Positions 43,436 to 54,300 of a stretch of DNA of 64,000 nt are shown piece by piece. The stretch's first letter is position 1. Every line of letters begins with the position of its first letter. A program made the position numbers and the translations under genes. The DNA comes from Schizochytrium sp. TIO01 (taxonomy: Eukaryota > Sar > Bigyra > Thraustochytrida > Thraustochytriidae): the NCBI GenBank assembly GCA_004764695.1, contig SMSO01000036.1, forward strand, positions 1,880,001 to 1,944,000. Reading direction: 5' to 3'. The notes beneath the pieces were generated by a model that was not told where the DNA came from, made no database searches, and saw nothing but the letters and a program-made list of their open reading frames with translations.

Positions 43436-44523
43436 CTTGGCTATTTAATCCTGAGAGTGTATGTTTACAAGGGAAAGACTGCTCCACGTAAGCAGACGAA
43501 GGATATACCCTCCGCAAGGTCGTCGCGCCTAGATCATTTGCGATTAAACAGCAAGCACAGAATTGCAACGCAACTCACAACCGAGACGACGTAAACGGGA
43601 AGTAGGCAAGGCAAAACAAAGCAAGAACACCGTGCCACGTCGGCATGCCCGTTAGTGATCCAGCCTCCAAACTAGCTGACTGCTCCTGGCAAAGTGAGGC
43701 CTTATTACCGTGCCATAGCAAGCCGCCTCGTTGAAACGTACGAGCTTTATATTAGTCTTTTGCGTCGCTGTTCCGATGCAGCCCGCGTTTGCAGTCTGCA
43801 GGTGAGCAAGCTGCTCGCTCTGTAGTCGAGGCTGACGCAGGTGTTCTGCAGAAGAAAGCAGACAAGCGAAGAAGAACGAGCCGACTGTATAAACCACTAT
43901 AACTGTGAAATCCCAAGTGAACTATACAACCCCTCAAGTGGGTTATAAGTTGTCTATACTCCACCTTGCAAAAGAGGCCTCCAACGGCAAGTGGAGAATG
44001 GCAAGTCCGCTATGGAGACTAAAGTGAACTATTCCTCTATTCTTCACTTGCGATACTGCTATCTTATAAGAAGATACTCGATAATCTCGACAGTAGTAGG
44101 GTACCTTACACGGTAGGTAGTTAGAAGATACAAAGCGAGAGACTATCAATGAGAAAAAAGAAACGAGAGTCGTAGTGAGGAGACTCGGTTTAGTCTATTG
44201 CAATGTGCTTGTACAAGTGAGTTATTGAGTTCACAATAAGTGAAACAAATGAAACAAGTGAAACAAATGAAGCAAGGCCGAAGGAATAAAATGAATGAAT
44301 GAAAAGAGTTGAGTTGAGATGGAATGGAAGGAATGAACGAACGAAACGCAGCAGCGTCGGAGCCTCCATTTCTAGGACTCGCAATCCATTACCACTCCTC
44401 TCCTGCTCCGCACGACTATACTCCTCTTGGAGCATCTGGACTGCGTCAGGCTGTCGAGGTTCGGTCTTGCGCCGTCTTCTCACAGCCTCGTCTCCAGCCG
44501 CCTCTGCCCGCCAAAATATCGCG
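43436..44523. promoter_or_regulatory. divergent upstream region of YOS1 and CBP80
   Basis: 1.09 kb between divergent starts. It holds an 18-bp near-perfect duplication (gtgaaacaaatgaaacaa) at 44240-44275 and short GAAT repeats near 44290-44340. A gggtacctta...ggtaggtag cluster is at 44099-44121. Open frames on the minus strand start with GTG and were not accepted. Confidence 0.5.
44240..44275 (+). repeat. 18-bp tandem duplication
   Basis: Two copies differing at one base, about 250-280 bases upstream of the CBP80 start. Confidence 0.85.
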
Positions 44524-46830
44524 ATGAGCAGCAAGCGCCCTCGCGACGCCTCCGTCAGCGACAACGTTGACATAAAGAGCCCCCCCAACGACGAAAACGC
44601 GGAGGCCAGTAGTTCCAACCAAGAGTCCCCGTCCTCCAACTCCAAGCGTGATCAAGCCCCGAAGCGGCAACGTCTCCACGACGACGAAGACGACGATGGC
44701 GACGATGACGATGCTCGGAGGCGGCAAGCGAATGAAACTGGCGCCGATGGCGGTGACGATGACGATGACCTGATGATTCAACGTGCCTTCCGCCGCAATG
44801 ACGCAAAGGCGACGCGAATCAAGCTTCTAACTGTGAAGGTTGGCCAGAATGCCTTGAAGGAAGAGTCTGCGCAGAAGCTTGCAGACCAGCTGCGAATGCT
44901 TGCCAAGGCTTTCGAGCCTGATTTCCAGGATTACGGCGACGTGAATGTCGCGGCACTTGTGGAGGCAGGAGGAAGCTTTGGATGGAAAGCACCAGTGTAT
45001 GGTACACTCGCGGGACTCTTGCCAACATCACTGCAGATGGACGCAGCAAGATGTGCAGAGAAGAGACTGCTCAAATGCATTCGAGGACAAACTCAGTTCC
45101 ATTCGCAAGCAGGAGTTGTACTCAGGCTTCTCTGTGAAATGTGCAATGCAAACGTTGTAGCGCTAGAACCTCTCGTGAAAACTATGGATGTTCTTTTAGA
45201 AAACGGGCTCGCTTGGATCGTTGTCAGAGCACTCCCATGGCTAAAGTTTGCGAGAGGAGACTCAGATGTCCGGAAGCAGTCCGTAAATGAAATTGTCAGC
45301 AAACTCGATGCAATGTCAGACGACGCTGCGCCCGGATGGAAAGAAGCCAAGCTGCTGCTAGAGCCTGGAAACCTTGAAGGAGCACACCTTATTAGGCCGT
45401 ATGAGAATGATGATGTGCAAAAGGTCCTCTCGCATGCGAGATCGGAGGATGCGCCGTGCATGCTGGAGACGCTGACTGAGAAGCTTGAGGAGGTGATCAA
45501 GGCAAACATGGAGGACAAATCTATTCCGGAACAGTTAAACCTTAGATTGTTCGATGTAGCAGGAGAAAAAGTTGTTGAACATCAGGCAAAACATATGCAG
45601 GATGGAAAGATTTTAGACATGGAGCAAGAAGAGGCGAAAAGTGGACTTCAACTGGCACGGGAGATGACTATTGAAAGCCTTCCGCCTCAGGTGCGGTGGA
45701 TCATGAGGCAATATGTAGAGGAAGTCTTGCATGCATATTACCCTCATGTGGATGAGGCAGTAGAAGGCCTATTGGAGTTTGGGGACGGACGCAAGTATGA
45801 CCATTTCATGTTTGAGAGCGCGCTTAATGTGCTTGCTCAAGGCACAGGAAACGCTATGTTTATCAAGCGCATTCTGATCGAACTAACTAAGATGAAGTTT
45901 GGATCTCGCAAACGCAAACGTTTCGCAGTAGTTGCAGAAGACGCAGTGGATGCGATCATGGTTCTTTTGCCCTCACTTCCTGCAACGGCGGTGGACGCCT
46001 TTGCAGAGTGGTTCTCCTTTCATCTTAGCACGGTGAGTCCGCAGTGGCCTTATGGGAAATGGGACCACCTCGCCGATGCTGAAGATCGCGACATAAACCC
46101 GCGCTGCCTCTTTTTGCGACGCGTGCTCGAGCTTCATGCAAACATGAGCTTGCGCGATAACTTATTGGAAACAGTGACTGCACCTCTACGCCAGCATTTG
46201 CTTGTCGGCGAGCGTAGACCCAAAAGTCGATTTCTTCCCGAAACCGGTGCCCCTTCACTTGAGGGCCTGGGTGCTGCTGATGTAGCCGATTTTGTGCGGC
46301 AAAAGCCTGAAGAAGACGAGTTTCGTCAATGGTTCAATGGTAAGGCAGAGAGATTGTCCGTAGCGGACCGCGCCGAATGTCTTCTTCATGGTGTTTTGCT
46401 TGCAGGGCAAGCAACTTTCACCCATACTACACGTGCGCTGGAACGTGTTTTGCCAGTTGTGAAGGAAATCATCGAAGCCAGTGGTGTGCAACCTTTGGAA
46501 ATTGCAGCAATGGCACATTCCTTTTGGGGTACATGCACGCAATGGAGTGCATTTGTGCTGTATTCTTTGGTCCGTCTTCAAGTACTGACTGCAGAAGAAC
46601 TTGGTGCATACTGTTTGACTAAGGTCGCAAAAGATAGGTATACAGAGTGGATGTTTCATCTTCTGCAAGGTTTGCTCGATAGCCGCAAGCAAGAAACTGC
46701 AGCACTGATGGGCCTTATGCGATCTACTCAAGAACAAATGAAAAATGCTGAATCTGAAACTCTGCCGCCTGGTAACCTGGAACGTTTGCAGCACCTCATT
46801 GAGGTAAACAGTGAAGCGGATAAGCTCTGA
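44524..46830 (+). CDS. NCBP1: nuclear cap-binding protein subunit 1 (CBP80)
   Basis: The large subunit of the nuclear cap-binding complex; it holds CBP20 on the m7G cap and links to splicing, export and 3' processing. The product is 768 residues (790 in human). The N-terminus has two basic clusters (SSKRPRDASV and KRDQAPKRQRLHDDED) that resemble a bipartite nuclear signal, then an acidic run. MIF4G-like helical repeats begin near residue 100. Recognisable stretches are AVDAFAEWFSFHLSTVSPQW with CLFLRRVLELHANMSLRDNL (human RFINWFSHHLSNFQFRWSW, KFVREVLEKCMRLSYHQRIL). The start 44524 is preferred because it opens directly into the nuclear signal. An in-frame ATG 75 codons upstream at 44299 would add a Ser/Arg-rich leader lying in repeat-rich DNA. 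Confidence 0.9.
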   Translation: MSSKRPRDASVSDNVDIKSPPNDENAEASSSNQESPSSNSKRDQAPKRQRLHDDEDDDGDDDDARRRQANETGADGGDDDDDLMIQRAFRRNDAKATRIKLLTVKVGQNALKEESAQKLADQLRMLAKAFEPDFQDYGDVNVAALVEAGGSFGWKAPVYGTLAGLLPTSLQMDAARCAEKRLLKCIRGQTQFHSQAGVVLRLLCEMCNANVVALEPLVKTMDVLLENGLAWIVVRALPWLKFARGDSDVRKQSVNEIVSKLDAMSDDAAPGWKEAKLLLEPGNLEGAHLIRPYENDDVQKVLSHARSEDAPCMLETLTEKLEEVIKANMEDKSIPEQLNLRLFDVAGEKVVEHQAKHMQDGKILDMEQEEAKSGLQLAREMTIESLPPQVRWIMRQYVEEVLHAYYPHVDEAVEGLLEFGDGRKYDHFMFESALNVLAQGTGNAMFIKRILIELTKMKFGSRKRKRFAVVAEDAVDAIMVLLPSLPATAVDAFAEWFSFHLSTVSPQWPYGKWDHLADAEDRDINPRCLFLRRVLELHANMSLRDNLLETVTAPLRQHLLVGERRPKSRFLPETGAPSLEGLGAADVADFVRQKPEEDEFRQWFNGKAERLSVADRAECLLHGVLLAGQATFTHTTRALERVLPVVKEIIEASGVQPLEIAAMAHSFWGTCTQWSAFVLYSLVRLQVLTAEELGAYCLTKVAKDRYTEWMFHLLQGLLDSRKQETAALMGLMRSTQEQMKNAESETLPPGNLERLQHLIEVNSEADKL

Positions 46831-47466
46831 GCATCGGGAACAGAATACTCGTACTAGCGTTTTTTATTTTTTCAACCTCTCTCCTTCTCTTCTCTCTGAT
46901 AATTTTGTTTCTGTCGTCACAATTCGTTGGAACCATAGGAGCTTATATGCACATGTGATAGCCGAAGAAACAAAACCCCACATACACAATTACATACCTT
47001 GACCTTCTCCAAATTCTCTTTTGCTTCTTTCTTCTATTATTTTACTAATATGCGCCAGTTGTTGTGGGTAAGAGAACGATGCGAGAAGAGACTTAGGTTC
47101 ATGGAAACAATGAACCTATCATCATTTCTGAAAACACAATTTGCAACCCCCAAAGATTTATTCAAACCTACTTCTAGACATACATACCTACATAGATACA
47201 TATACCTACAGCCGAACTTTTTGATCTTTTAATTTGTTCACCTGGATGTTTCATTATCAGCAGATCTCCACCTCTAGCCATACAAACACAGGCAGAATTC
47301 CCTGTGATGTTGCATATTCTAAATAAATAAAAGGTTCCAAATGAATATCTTGGGCGTTTGTTCTTATAGTTTTGAAAACTACAAATATCTTGTTTGTAGA
47401 GTAATAAAATGAAAATGTAGCTTATTTACATGCTAGTAGATTGGAAGACAGCAATACATATCTCCT
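46831..47466. other. convergent 3' UTRs
   Basis: AT-rich ends of CBP80 and the 767-residue gene. There is a tacctacatagatacatatacctac cluster at about 47187-47212. No gene is seen. Confidence 0.6.
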
Positions 47467-49770
47467 TTACAATATATCAACTTCGTTTTCTTCGTCATCT
47501 CGAAACCCAGCCTCTTGGTCAGCATGCCACCGCTTTAGAATCGCATCGGCATCAAGTTCGCAAAGGAACTCGTCAATCTCACTTACAATGCTCTGGCTTA
47601 AAGTATTACTACGTTGTTGATGGTTTCTCCGGGAAGAACAAAGAGAATAAGGAGCCGGAGTCTCTAGGATAAAATTATTAGCGCTGATCTTCTGTGCACC
47701 TCGATTGCCATCTTGATTGCTATAACAATTATCTTCAAGCTCACTATCATTTCTCACCAAGGCATCTGATCTGGCTTGAAGAAAGACTAAAGTGTCATTC
47801 TTATTCTCCTCCGTGCTGTTTAAATTCAGGTCGATTTGCTCTTTTGAATCCTTGAAACATGTACTTGAGATCTCGAGGTCTCTTTCAATAGATTCTTCTA
47901 TCGAAACAACATCTTTTAACACCATGTTGGCACCATTTAGACTGGTACTTGTCCATCCTCTCTCAGTTACGTAATAAATGGCGTTATCAGACGGTAAGAT
48001 ATTAATGTAGCCTCTCGCGTGCCTTCTCGTTGGAGGAGGCGCTAATGCGTTAGCAATACTACTAGAACTGCTGCTGTGTCTACGCTTTGTGCGACCAAAT
48101 CGCCTACGCCGTCGATCGAGAAGGAAATTTGAGGACCTCTCCTTCGTTGACCGAGATGTCTTTTCTGGTTTACATGAGTTTACCACTGTTCCTGAGGAGA
48201 TATCAGGGGCATCAACCATAGTGGCATAATGGCGCTGGTCTAAACAGATTTCAGATTCCTCGCCTTCGCTATTAATGCTGCAGGTGTTGCCTTTGTCAAT
48301 TTCATCAGAATCTCTACTCTGCAAATAAGTGCTAGCCGATGATTCTGACGATGATGAGAAAGTCGTGGGGTTTGTCCCACTCCGGTCAATCTCCTGTAAT
48401 GGCATCGGACTTTCATGCAGGCCAACTAGAGCCATAGATCGTAAAAGTGCAGCTTCCTGTGAGGAGGGTACAAGAGCAAGTGCAGCTTCAGCGTCTACAA
48501 GTGCAGACCGGTTGTGATCAGCATTAAATCCAAGGCGCGCTCGGACAACGTAAAGGCTACATTTTGCATCACGAATTTCATTGTGAGCTTGAGAAATGAA
48601 TGACTCACGGGCCTGAACTGTATTTAAAGTGAGCTTATCCCAGTCATTGACTGGAGGCGTGAAAACGGACCAATGCCGCAGAGTCTCTAAAGATGCAGCA
48701 ATTTTCCGGCCAAAAGAGTCGAACATCGCCTCGTCGTCCGTACGCTTTTGCCAGGTTGCCTCTAGCCTCATGCGCAAATTCTGTGCACCACCCACGGCAT
48801 GCCGAACATCTAACAGATATGTTTGGGCCCGAAACAAAGCTTCCGCTGATTCACTGGAGGATTCCAAGAGACTGTGTTCATGTACTGAAACCACTTCGCC
48901 TTCACATCCGGCACTTGATAGCTGCACAGTATATTCGCAGCTCACTTGGTGCGCTAATATCCGAACATTGATGACCAAGCCTTCTCGCACGAGCCATGCA
49001 CCCCGATCAGGCTCATCGATCTGCGATAGAATAACTACTTCATCACCAAGCTTGAAAGTTGCAGCCAGTATAGACCCGCGCCGCTGCTGACAGATTCGCG
49101 CATCGCTGAAGCTGAATCCACGTTTGGCACCAGGGTCGATAATAACTAATGGCTCTAATTGATCTAGACCGCCCTCCTCAGCTTCGGGATCTACGCCATC
49201 GTCCTGAAATGCTAGGTCTGGATCGTACTCGTGGTCTTCTCCAAGTTCTTCGTCGCGGTCTTCCAGAATATCCGCAGAAGTTTGCGAAACCCATGGAGAA
49301 GGACTTTCAAAGTCCTCATTAAGTATGGCACTAATATTCGATGACGTCGAGCTTCCCATTGAGCTGAAGCGGAACGAATCATGTTCTCGTGCCGCACTCA
49401 TCTTGAAGTCTTCCATGTCCATGCTACGTCTTGACTGAGAAATTTCTCCAGTGCTGGTTCTGCGAGTCCGTGCTCGACGTTGCACCTCTCCTGGCCTTGC
49501 ATTTGCAGCTTTAGTTCTTGTCACCAAAGAGTTCAATGAGGATGTTGAACCCGAGGAGTCCCTTTGTGCTGAGTATGATGTCCCTCTCGAGTTTGTCTCG
49601 ACTTCGATGCTGTCTTCTCGTGATCTGTGATCTCGCGAGACTTCTGTACCAGACACTGTGGCACGCCGTGCTCGAGGGGTTTCTGCCAAGTCCAGCTGTG
49701 GCCAGCGTAGAGAGCATGCGTCGTCCCCGCTCCGAAAAAGAGGCCCTCCGCTCGCGGCCATGCTCAGCAT
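47467..49770 (-). CDS. uncharacterised 767-residue protein with Tudor/SH3-like and TPR-like regions
   Basis: One long open frame from ATG 49770 (a second ATG lies three codons on). The first 230 residues are Ser/Arg/Glu-rich and probably disordered, with an acidic patch near 170-215. At about 237-290 the run FKLGDEVVILSQIDEPDRGA and CEYTVQL looks like a small beta-barrel of SH3 or Tudor type. From about 310 to 450 amphipathic helices (AHNEIRDAKCSLYVVRARLG, ALVDAEAALALVPSSQEAAL) resemble two or three TPR units. The rest is low-complexity: a basic cluster (RRRRFGRTKRRHSSSSSS) suggests nuclear import, then an acidic C-terminus. No catalytic motif is seen and no family is recognised. Confidence 0.75.
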   Translation of the reverse strand: MLSMAASGGPLFRSGDDACSLRWPQLDLAETPRARRATVSGTEVSRDHRSREDSIEVETNSRGTSYSAQRDSSGSTSSLNSLVTRTKAANARPGEVQRRARTRRTSTGEISQSRRSMDMEDFKMSAAREHDSFRFSSMGSSTSSNISAILNEDFESPSPWVSQTSADILEDRDEELGEDHEYDPDLAFQDDGVDPEAEEGGLDQLEPLVIIDPGAKRGFSFSDARICQQRRGSILAATFKLGDEVVILSQIDEPDRGAWLVREGLVINVRILAHQVSCEYTVQLSSAGCEGEVVSVHEHSLLESSSESAEALFRAQTYLLDVRHAVGGAQNLRMRLEATWQKRTDDEAMFDSFGRKIAASLETLRHWSVFTPPVNDWDKLTLNTVQARESFISQAHNEIRDAKCSLYVVRARLGFNADHNRSALVDAEAALALVPSSQEAALLRSMALVGLHESPMPLQEIDRSGTNPTTFSSSSESSASTYLQSRDSDEIDKGNTCSINSEGEESEICLDQRHYATMVDAPDISSGTVVNSCKPEKTSRSTKERSSNFLLDRRRRRFGRTKRRHSSSSSSIANALAPPPTRRHARGYINILPSDNAIYYVTERGWTSTSLNGANMVLKDVVSIEESIERDLEISSTCFKDSKEQIDLNLNSTEENKNDTLVFLQARSDALVRNDSELEDNCYSNQDGNRGAQKISANNFILETPAPYSLCSSRRNHQQRSNTLSQSIVSEIDEFLCELDADAILKRWHADQEAGFRDDEENEVDIL

Positions 49771-50038
49771 CCTCTAAGGACGAAGCAGTTGCGGAGTGCG
49801 CTGTAGAGACCATCGCGAGCTTGGTCAGAACCTGCCAAGAAATCAAGAGTCTCGCGATATCCGTAGTATCTTAAAGTGCTTCAGGTCTAGCTCGAGTCTA
49901 TCCAAGAGTCAAGACCCTGGGCTGCAGTTCCTGTTTTGATCAAGTGATTGTCGGCGCTTGTGAAAATGTCCACTAGCCATAGTAGGCAGTACCTACCTAG
50001 CTGGTACCTCGTAGCACATGTGTTTAAAAAGAGGCTCC

Positions 50039-50052
50039 TACCTACGTAGGTA
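50039..50052. promoter_or_regulatory. palindrome TACCTACGTAGGTA
   Basis: Perfect 14-bp palindrome about 270 bases upstream of the 767-residue gene. It lies in a cluster of related half-sites (tacctacctagctggtacc at 49990-50008), which could bind a dimeric regulator. Confidence 0.4.
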
Positions 50053-50199
50053 TTGGCTAAGCATTTTCCTTCGAGTCGCTACTTCGGGCGAATGGGCTTC
50101 CGAAGAAGATCAAGAAGTTGCAAGAAGAAATGAAGAAATAAACGCTTCTCGATTGAAAGTGACTATTTCATTGAGTTAGAAAAAAAAAAAGAAAAATTA

Positions 50200-50507
50200 T
50201 TATGAGCGAAATAATTCGGAAAGCGAAAAGAAATGCCGCTTCAGAATACCAGAGCACGCAGAAACTGGAGGAGATAGCAACGCCGGCAAACAAATTGGGG
50301 AACGCCATGCCGCAGCAGATATGAAGCCGGATGTAGTAGTGAGTTGGTGTTGGCGTGGGCTTGGGCTTGGGTCATTCAATCCAAGGTTTCCGCAACGATC
50401 GAGCCAAAGGCCCGGCTCGATCGCTTGCATGCGCCGGGTCGCTTTTCGTTGCACGTACCGGACGGATTCGACTTTGAGCCATAAGCAACCTCCGGTGAGA
50501 GGGACAT
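50200..50507 (-). CDS. possible two-exon microprotein (37 residues)
   Basis: Exon 1 (50507-50459) begins MSLSPEVAYGSKSNPS and ends at a GTACGT donor, the type used by COX7a and YOS1. A 194-base intron ends at gctatctcctccag. Exon 2 (50264-50200) continues in phase 1 for about 20 residues (SACSGILKRHFFSLSELFRS) to TAA. The splice sites are good and the phases match. The product is very short and unrecognised, so confidence is low. Confidence 0.25.
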
Positions 50508-50603
50508 AAATCTAGCTGAAATGAAGCAAATATCTAGTGGCGCCTCGAAAAAAATTAGGAGAGTGCGATGTGAAAACTCAATCTTGCCAAAACATAGCAA
50601 GTA

Positions 50604-50831
50604 ATGCACGAAAGGAATGCTGATAGGCCAATGGTGCAGAAAGAGAAACCCCTTTTAAAGATGAGGACAGCACGTGCAGATTGCATAGGACTTGTGTATA
50701 GAGGTGGTCGCCAAAGACCTGCACGCGCCATAAGATACGATATTACGGGAGACAATTATGGAAGAACATGCTGCTGCTATTGCCTAGCCTTTCTGTGTAG
50801 ATTAAAAAACACAAACTCATTAGGAAAATGA
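50604..50831 (+). CDS. possible small Cys-rich basic protein (75 residues)
   Basis: ATG-initiated frame with mixed composition. It has a basic middle (YRGGRQRPARAIRYDITG), a cysteine cluster (RTCCCYCLAFLCRLK) and a short tail. The cluster could be a palmitoylation site or part of a membrane segment. No family match. It runs divergently from the candidate microprotein 97 bases away. It may be chance. Confidence 0.25.
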   Translation: MHERNADRPMVQKEKPLLKMRTARADCIGLVYRGGRQRPARAIRYDITGDNYGRTCCCYCLAFLCRLKNTNSLGK

Positions 50832-51345
50832 TGCAAACTAAGACATCGAATACGGAGTCGCCTCAGGTATGCATAAAGAAATATAACAAAAAAATTATCA
50901 TCCTGCTGAATAAAATTGTTGCTAGTGAATGCCCAATTCCCATTTCTTATGTATTGCCTCTGATATTTACACCTGCATGGCTTAAGCTTCGAAGTGAACA
51001 ATGAAAGGAGAGAAATGAGCGATTATTGACTGCGAATAAGTGAGGTATGGGGATACATAGAGTGCGCTGAAAATTGATCTAGAGCCACGGCTGAGAAGGC
51101 AAACGCAGGAGTTTACAGCTTCTAAACTATGAAATCTGAACTAAATTTTACGATGATATTAAGTGCACAAATGGGGACTATCAATTCATACAAGTATAGT
51201 TTGGCAAATTCCATTTTTAGGAACCAAAACTATTCGGGACAGCGCTTTGTTTGTATAGAAAATATATATCAGCTCAACAATGCTTATTAATGCGAAAGAT
51301 GTAAAGTACAAGTTAAGAGAATCTATTAAAATAGCATATAACAAA

Positions 51346-54300
51346 TTATAGGTTCTGTACATCTTCGAGAGACAGACCCTCGTAGCAAGTGAGACCATCC
51401 GCATTGACTAGTGAATCGTCAGCACCCTTATTCATAAAGTACTCTGCAAGAGCATCAAATCCATATGCCATGCAGTAGTGCAGTACTGTCTGGCCATTGA
51501 GGTTCTGAGTGTTTATATCAGCACCACGACGGAGGCAGAGCTTGGAAATGCGCTTGTTGCCATTTTGGGCAGCAATGGACAGCAACGTATTGCCCAATGC
51601 ATCTTTGGAGTCGATGGGGAATGTGCAGTCTGGATCTTTGAAGTACTCGTCGATCTCCTCGTATTTTCCATGACGACACCAAGAGAACAATTTGTCAAGA
51701 TCCTCCGCAAGGCGTTGCTGATCAGCAGCCTGAGCACGCCTTTCAGCCAAACCAGCATGGTCACCAAAGAGGCCTCCTGACTGATCGTCGCCTTTCTCAT
51801 CAACAAAGAGTGAAGGAACGAAGGAGGTAGTATATTTATCCTTACCATCAGACCATGGATCAAAGCCGCTATGCTTCCAGTCTTTAATAATATTACGCGG
51901 CTTGACAACACCAACAGAAGTTGCTTCGTTGAGATTTGGCAAAGAAGGTAGATAGTCTGCATGCTGCTTGGCTGTATGCGGCTTATATACTGAGTTAACA
52001 AAACCTTCAGGCAAGGCCATACTAGAATGAATAATTTGACCCCGGGACTTTGCAACTGCTGTTCCGGTTGCAGTCCAGTATTTCCCTTGGCCAGCTGGTT
52101 CGTGAGTGTCAAACTCCTTGTCCATGTCATCCTCACTATCGCTACAGTCGTCATCACTAAGATCAGAATCGTCCGAATCTTGGTCTGGGTTTTTATCGCT
52201 TTTCGTGTTGACAGCGTTTGCCTTGGCAGCTTCGCTAAGCTGCATTTCTTGTTCATCGGGTGTTGGAGTTGGCCTGACTTTTGATTTTGAAGATGAAGGA
52301 TAGGGGCCCTTGTGACGAGGCGTAGCTACAAGCAAGGGAATGTCACTCTCGTCTCCTTCTCTTTCCTCTTCACGACGAGTTATCTCTGAATCCTCCTCTA
52401 CAATCGAAATACCTTCTTCATTCAGCTCTGGGAAATTTGCGTGGGCTTCTTCATCATATTCCTCTTCTGTATCGCTGCCATTGGGATGTGAAGGCGCTTT
52501 GGATGAAAATGAGCCCAACATTCGCGTGCGTCCGCCATTTGACAAATGCGAAGAAGGAGAACCAGGCCTCTGTCTTTGTTGTTTCTTGCCGAGGCCAATG
52601 CCAAGCCCCAGACCCATGCCAAGCTTTAAAAGGTCATCCGCAGAGAAGTCCTTGTTAGCTGCATACTGCTTAGTCATGGCGGTCTGCAATGCAGTTTGAA
52701 TAGTGGTCAAAAGCTGCGCGTGGTCATCGTCATCATCATCGGTTTCGCTTGGTATGCCTTGCAAAGATAGAGACGTCCTCCGATTCTGCGCCATTAAGGT
52801 TGCATGTTTTGGTGAGGATGGGCCCACTCCTACGGGCAATGCTGCAACATTGGACGATGCCTCTCCGCTGTGAGAATCATCATTGTTACCCATAGAAATA
52901 GGCATTGGGGCTTCTGAGCCGCGGTCACGTGTTCTGGGCTGAGTCTTCTCCTCATCATTTTCGCTTCCACTACCAACATCTACTACCTGATTGCCACCCT
53001 GCTGCTGCTTCCTTTTCTTTTGTCTCTTGCATTTCTCGCGCCGCTGCCGTTTAGCTTCCGCCCGCTCCTCCTCTATACTAAGGAGTGGTGCTGTACCCTT
53101 GAGCACAGAAGTTTGACCCACACGATCACGAAATCGTTTATCTAAAGCCCGCCGTTTCTCTTCAGCGCGACCAATTTCTCGAGCAAACTCTGGCTCCTGA
53201 TCATCTTCTTCTTCGCCTTCTCCTTCTTCATAATTCTTTAGCATGTGCTGTCGCATACGCATTTGGGATGGTGGCTTGCGTTTTCCTCCAAGAGTATCAC
53301 TGAACTTACGACGCTCAGATTCTGTAGTTGCCTTGTAAGGCTCTTCAATTAGAGGACGGTCCTCGTCATCGTCTTTCATATTGTTCAAGTCAATTAGTGG
53401 AGATTCCCAGAAAGTCTCTCCAGTTTTGCGGTTAAACCAATAGGGAACACCCTCTGCAGTCCGAAATTCTTCAATGTGAGGTGTTTGAAAGTATGCGAAT
53501 GACCTATATACACGCATTTCTAGAATTCCCAACAAAGCATCATGTTTCGCTTTTACCATATACAAGCCAGGGTCTTGGCGGCCAAGAGTTGTAAAACAGC
53601 AAGTAGAATTACTCGATGCGACAGGGGATACTAACAAATGAAAGTAGTCAAGCAAAGTTAATTCACGCGTTGAGGGAATGCAAAAGGGGTAGTCTGGACC
53701 AGCATTCGTTGTGATGGCTCCTCGAATGCCGGGTTTATTTGTCACAGCAATATCTGCAGATGGTACAAACTCATTGGTCTCTACTTTGCTCTCGACAGGT
53801 TGACTTGGAGCAACAGCGGTGGTTCGAAATCCAACATCCTCAACCTCACCGGTTTGCACTTCGCGATTTGTCCCATTTGTGTGACGAACTTTATGATCAT
53901 CGAGTCTACGGACGTAGTCCCCTTCTAAATACCTTTGCCATTGAGAGTCATGATGGCGTTTTGTGAGTTCTCCATTAAACACCTTGAGTCGTAGACTTTC
54001 ACTGAGATCTTCTTTCTCTTGCTCACGCTCAAGGGTTAGCTTCTCGTGCACCGCTGCGCTTGCAACAATACAGGGGGGTAAACGAGTGTTTAGTGCTGAC
54101 ACAAGAGGGGAGTAGCTGCATCCCATACCTCCTGTCTCTGGCGGTACAAACGATTTAAACGTTAGAGATTGATCCAAAACTCCATCTTTGTCTTGGAATT
54201 CATCGTACTTTTTCTTGATTGGGGCAATACTCATCTTGGAGGTGACCACGAATTTACCATATTGAGCACAAACGGCGGTAGTAACCTCCTGTGAAAGGAT

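Larger units (their letters stand above)
49771..51345. other. intergenic with small ORF candidates
   Basis: Upstream of the 767-residue gene the run 49986-50052 is dense in tacctacc/ggta motifs and includes a perfect 14-bp palindrome. The GC-richer part 50240-50520 and the ORF at 50604 may contain small genes (listed separately). 50850-51340 is AT-rich with nothing recognised. Confidence 0.5.

Noticed and set aside
44299-44523. Upstream in-frame ATG for CBP80
   Set aside because: It would add 75 Ser/Arg-rich residues encoded in repeat-rich DNA before the natural nuclear-signal start at 44524.
48629-49090. 153-codon plus-strand frame
   Set aside because: Lies opposite the 767-residue gene; Ser/Arg/Cys-rich shadow.
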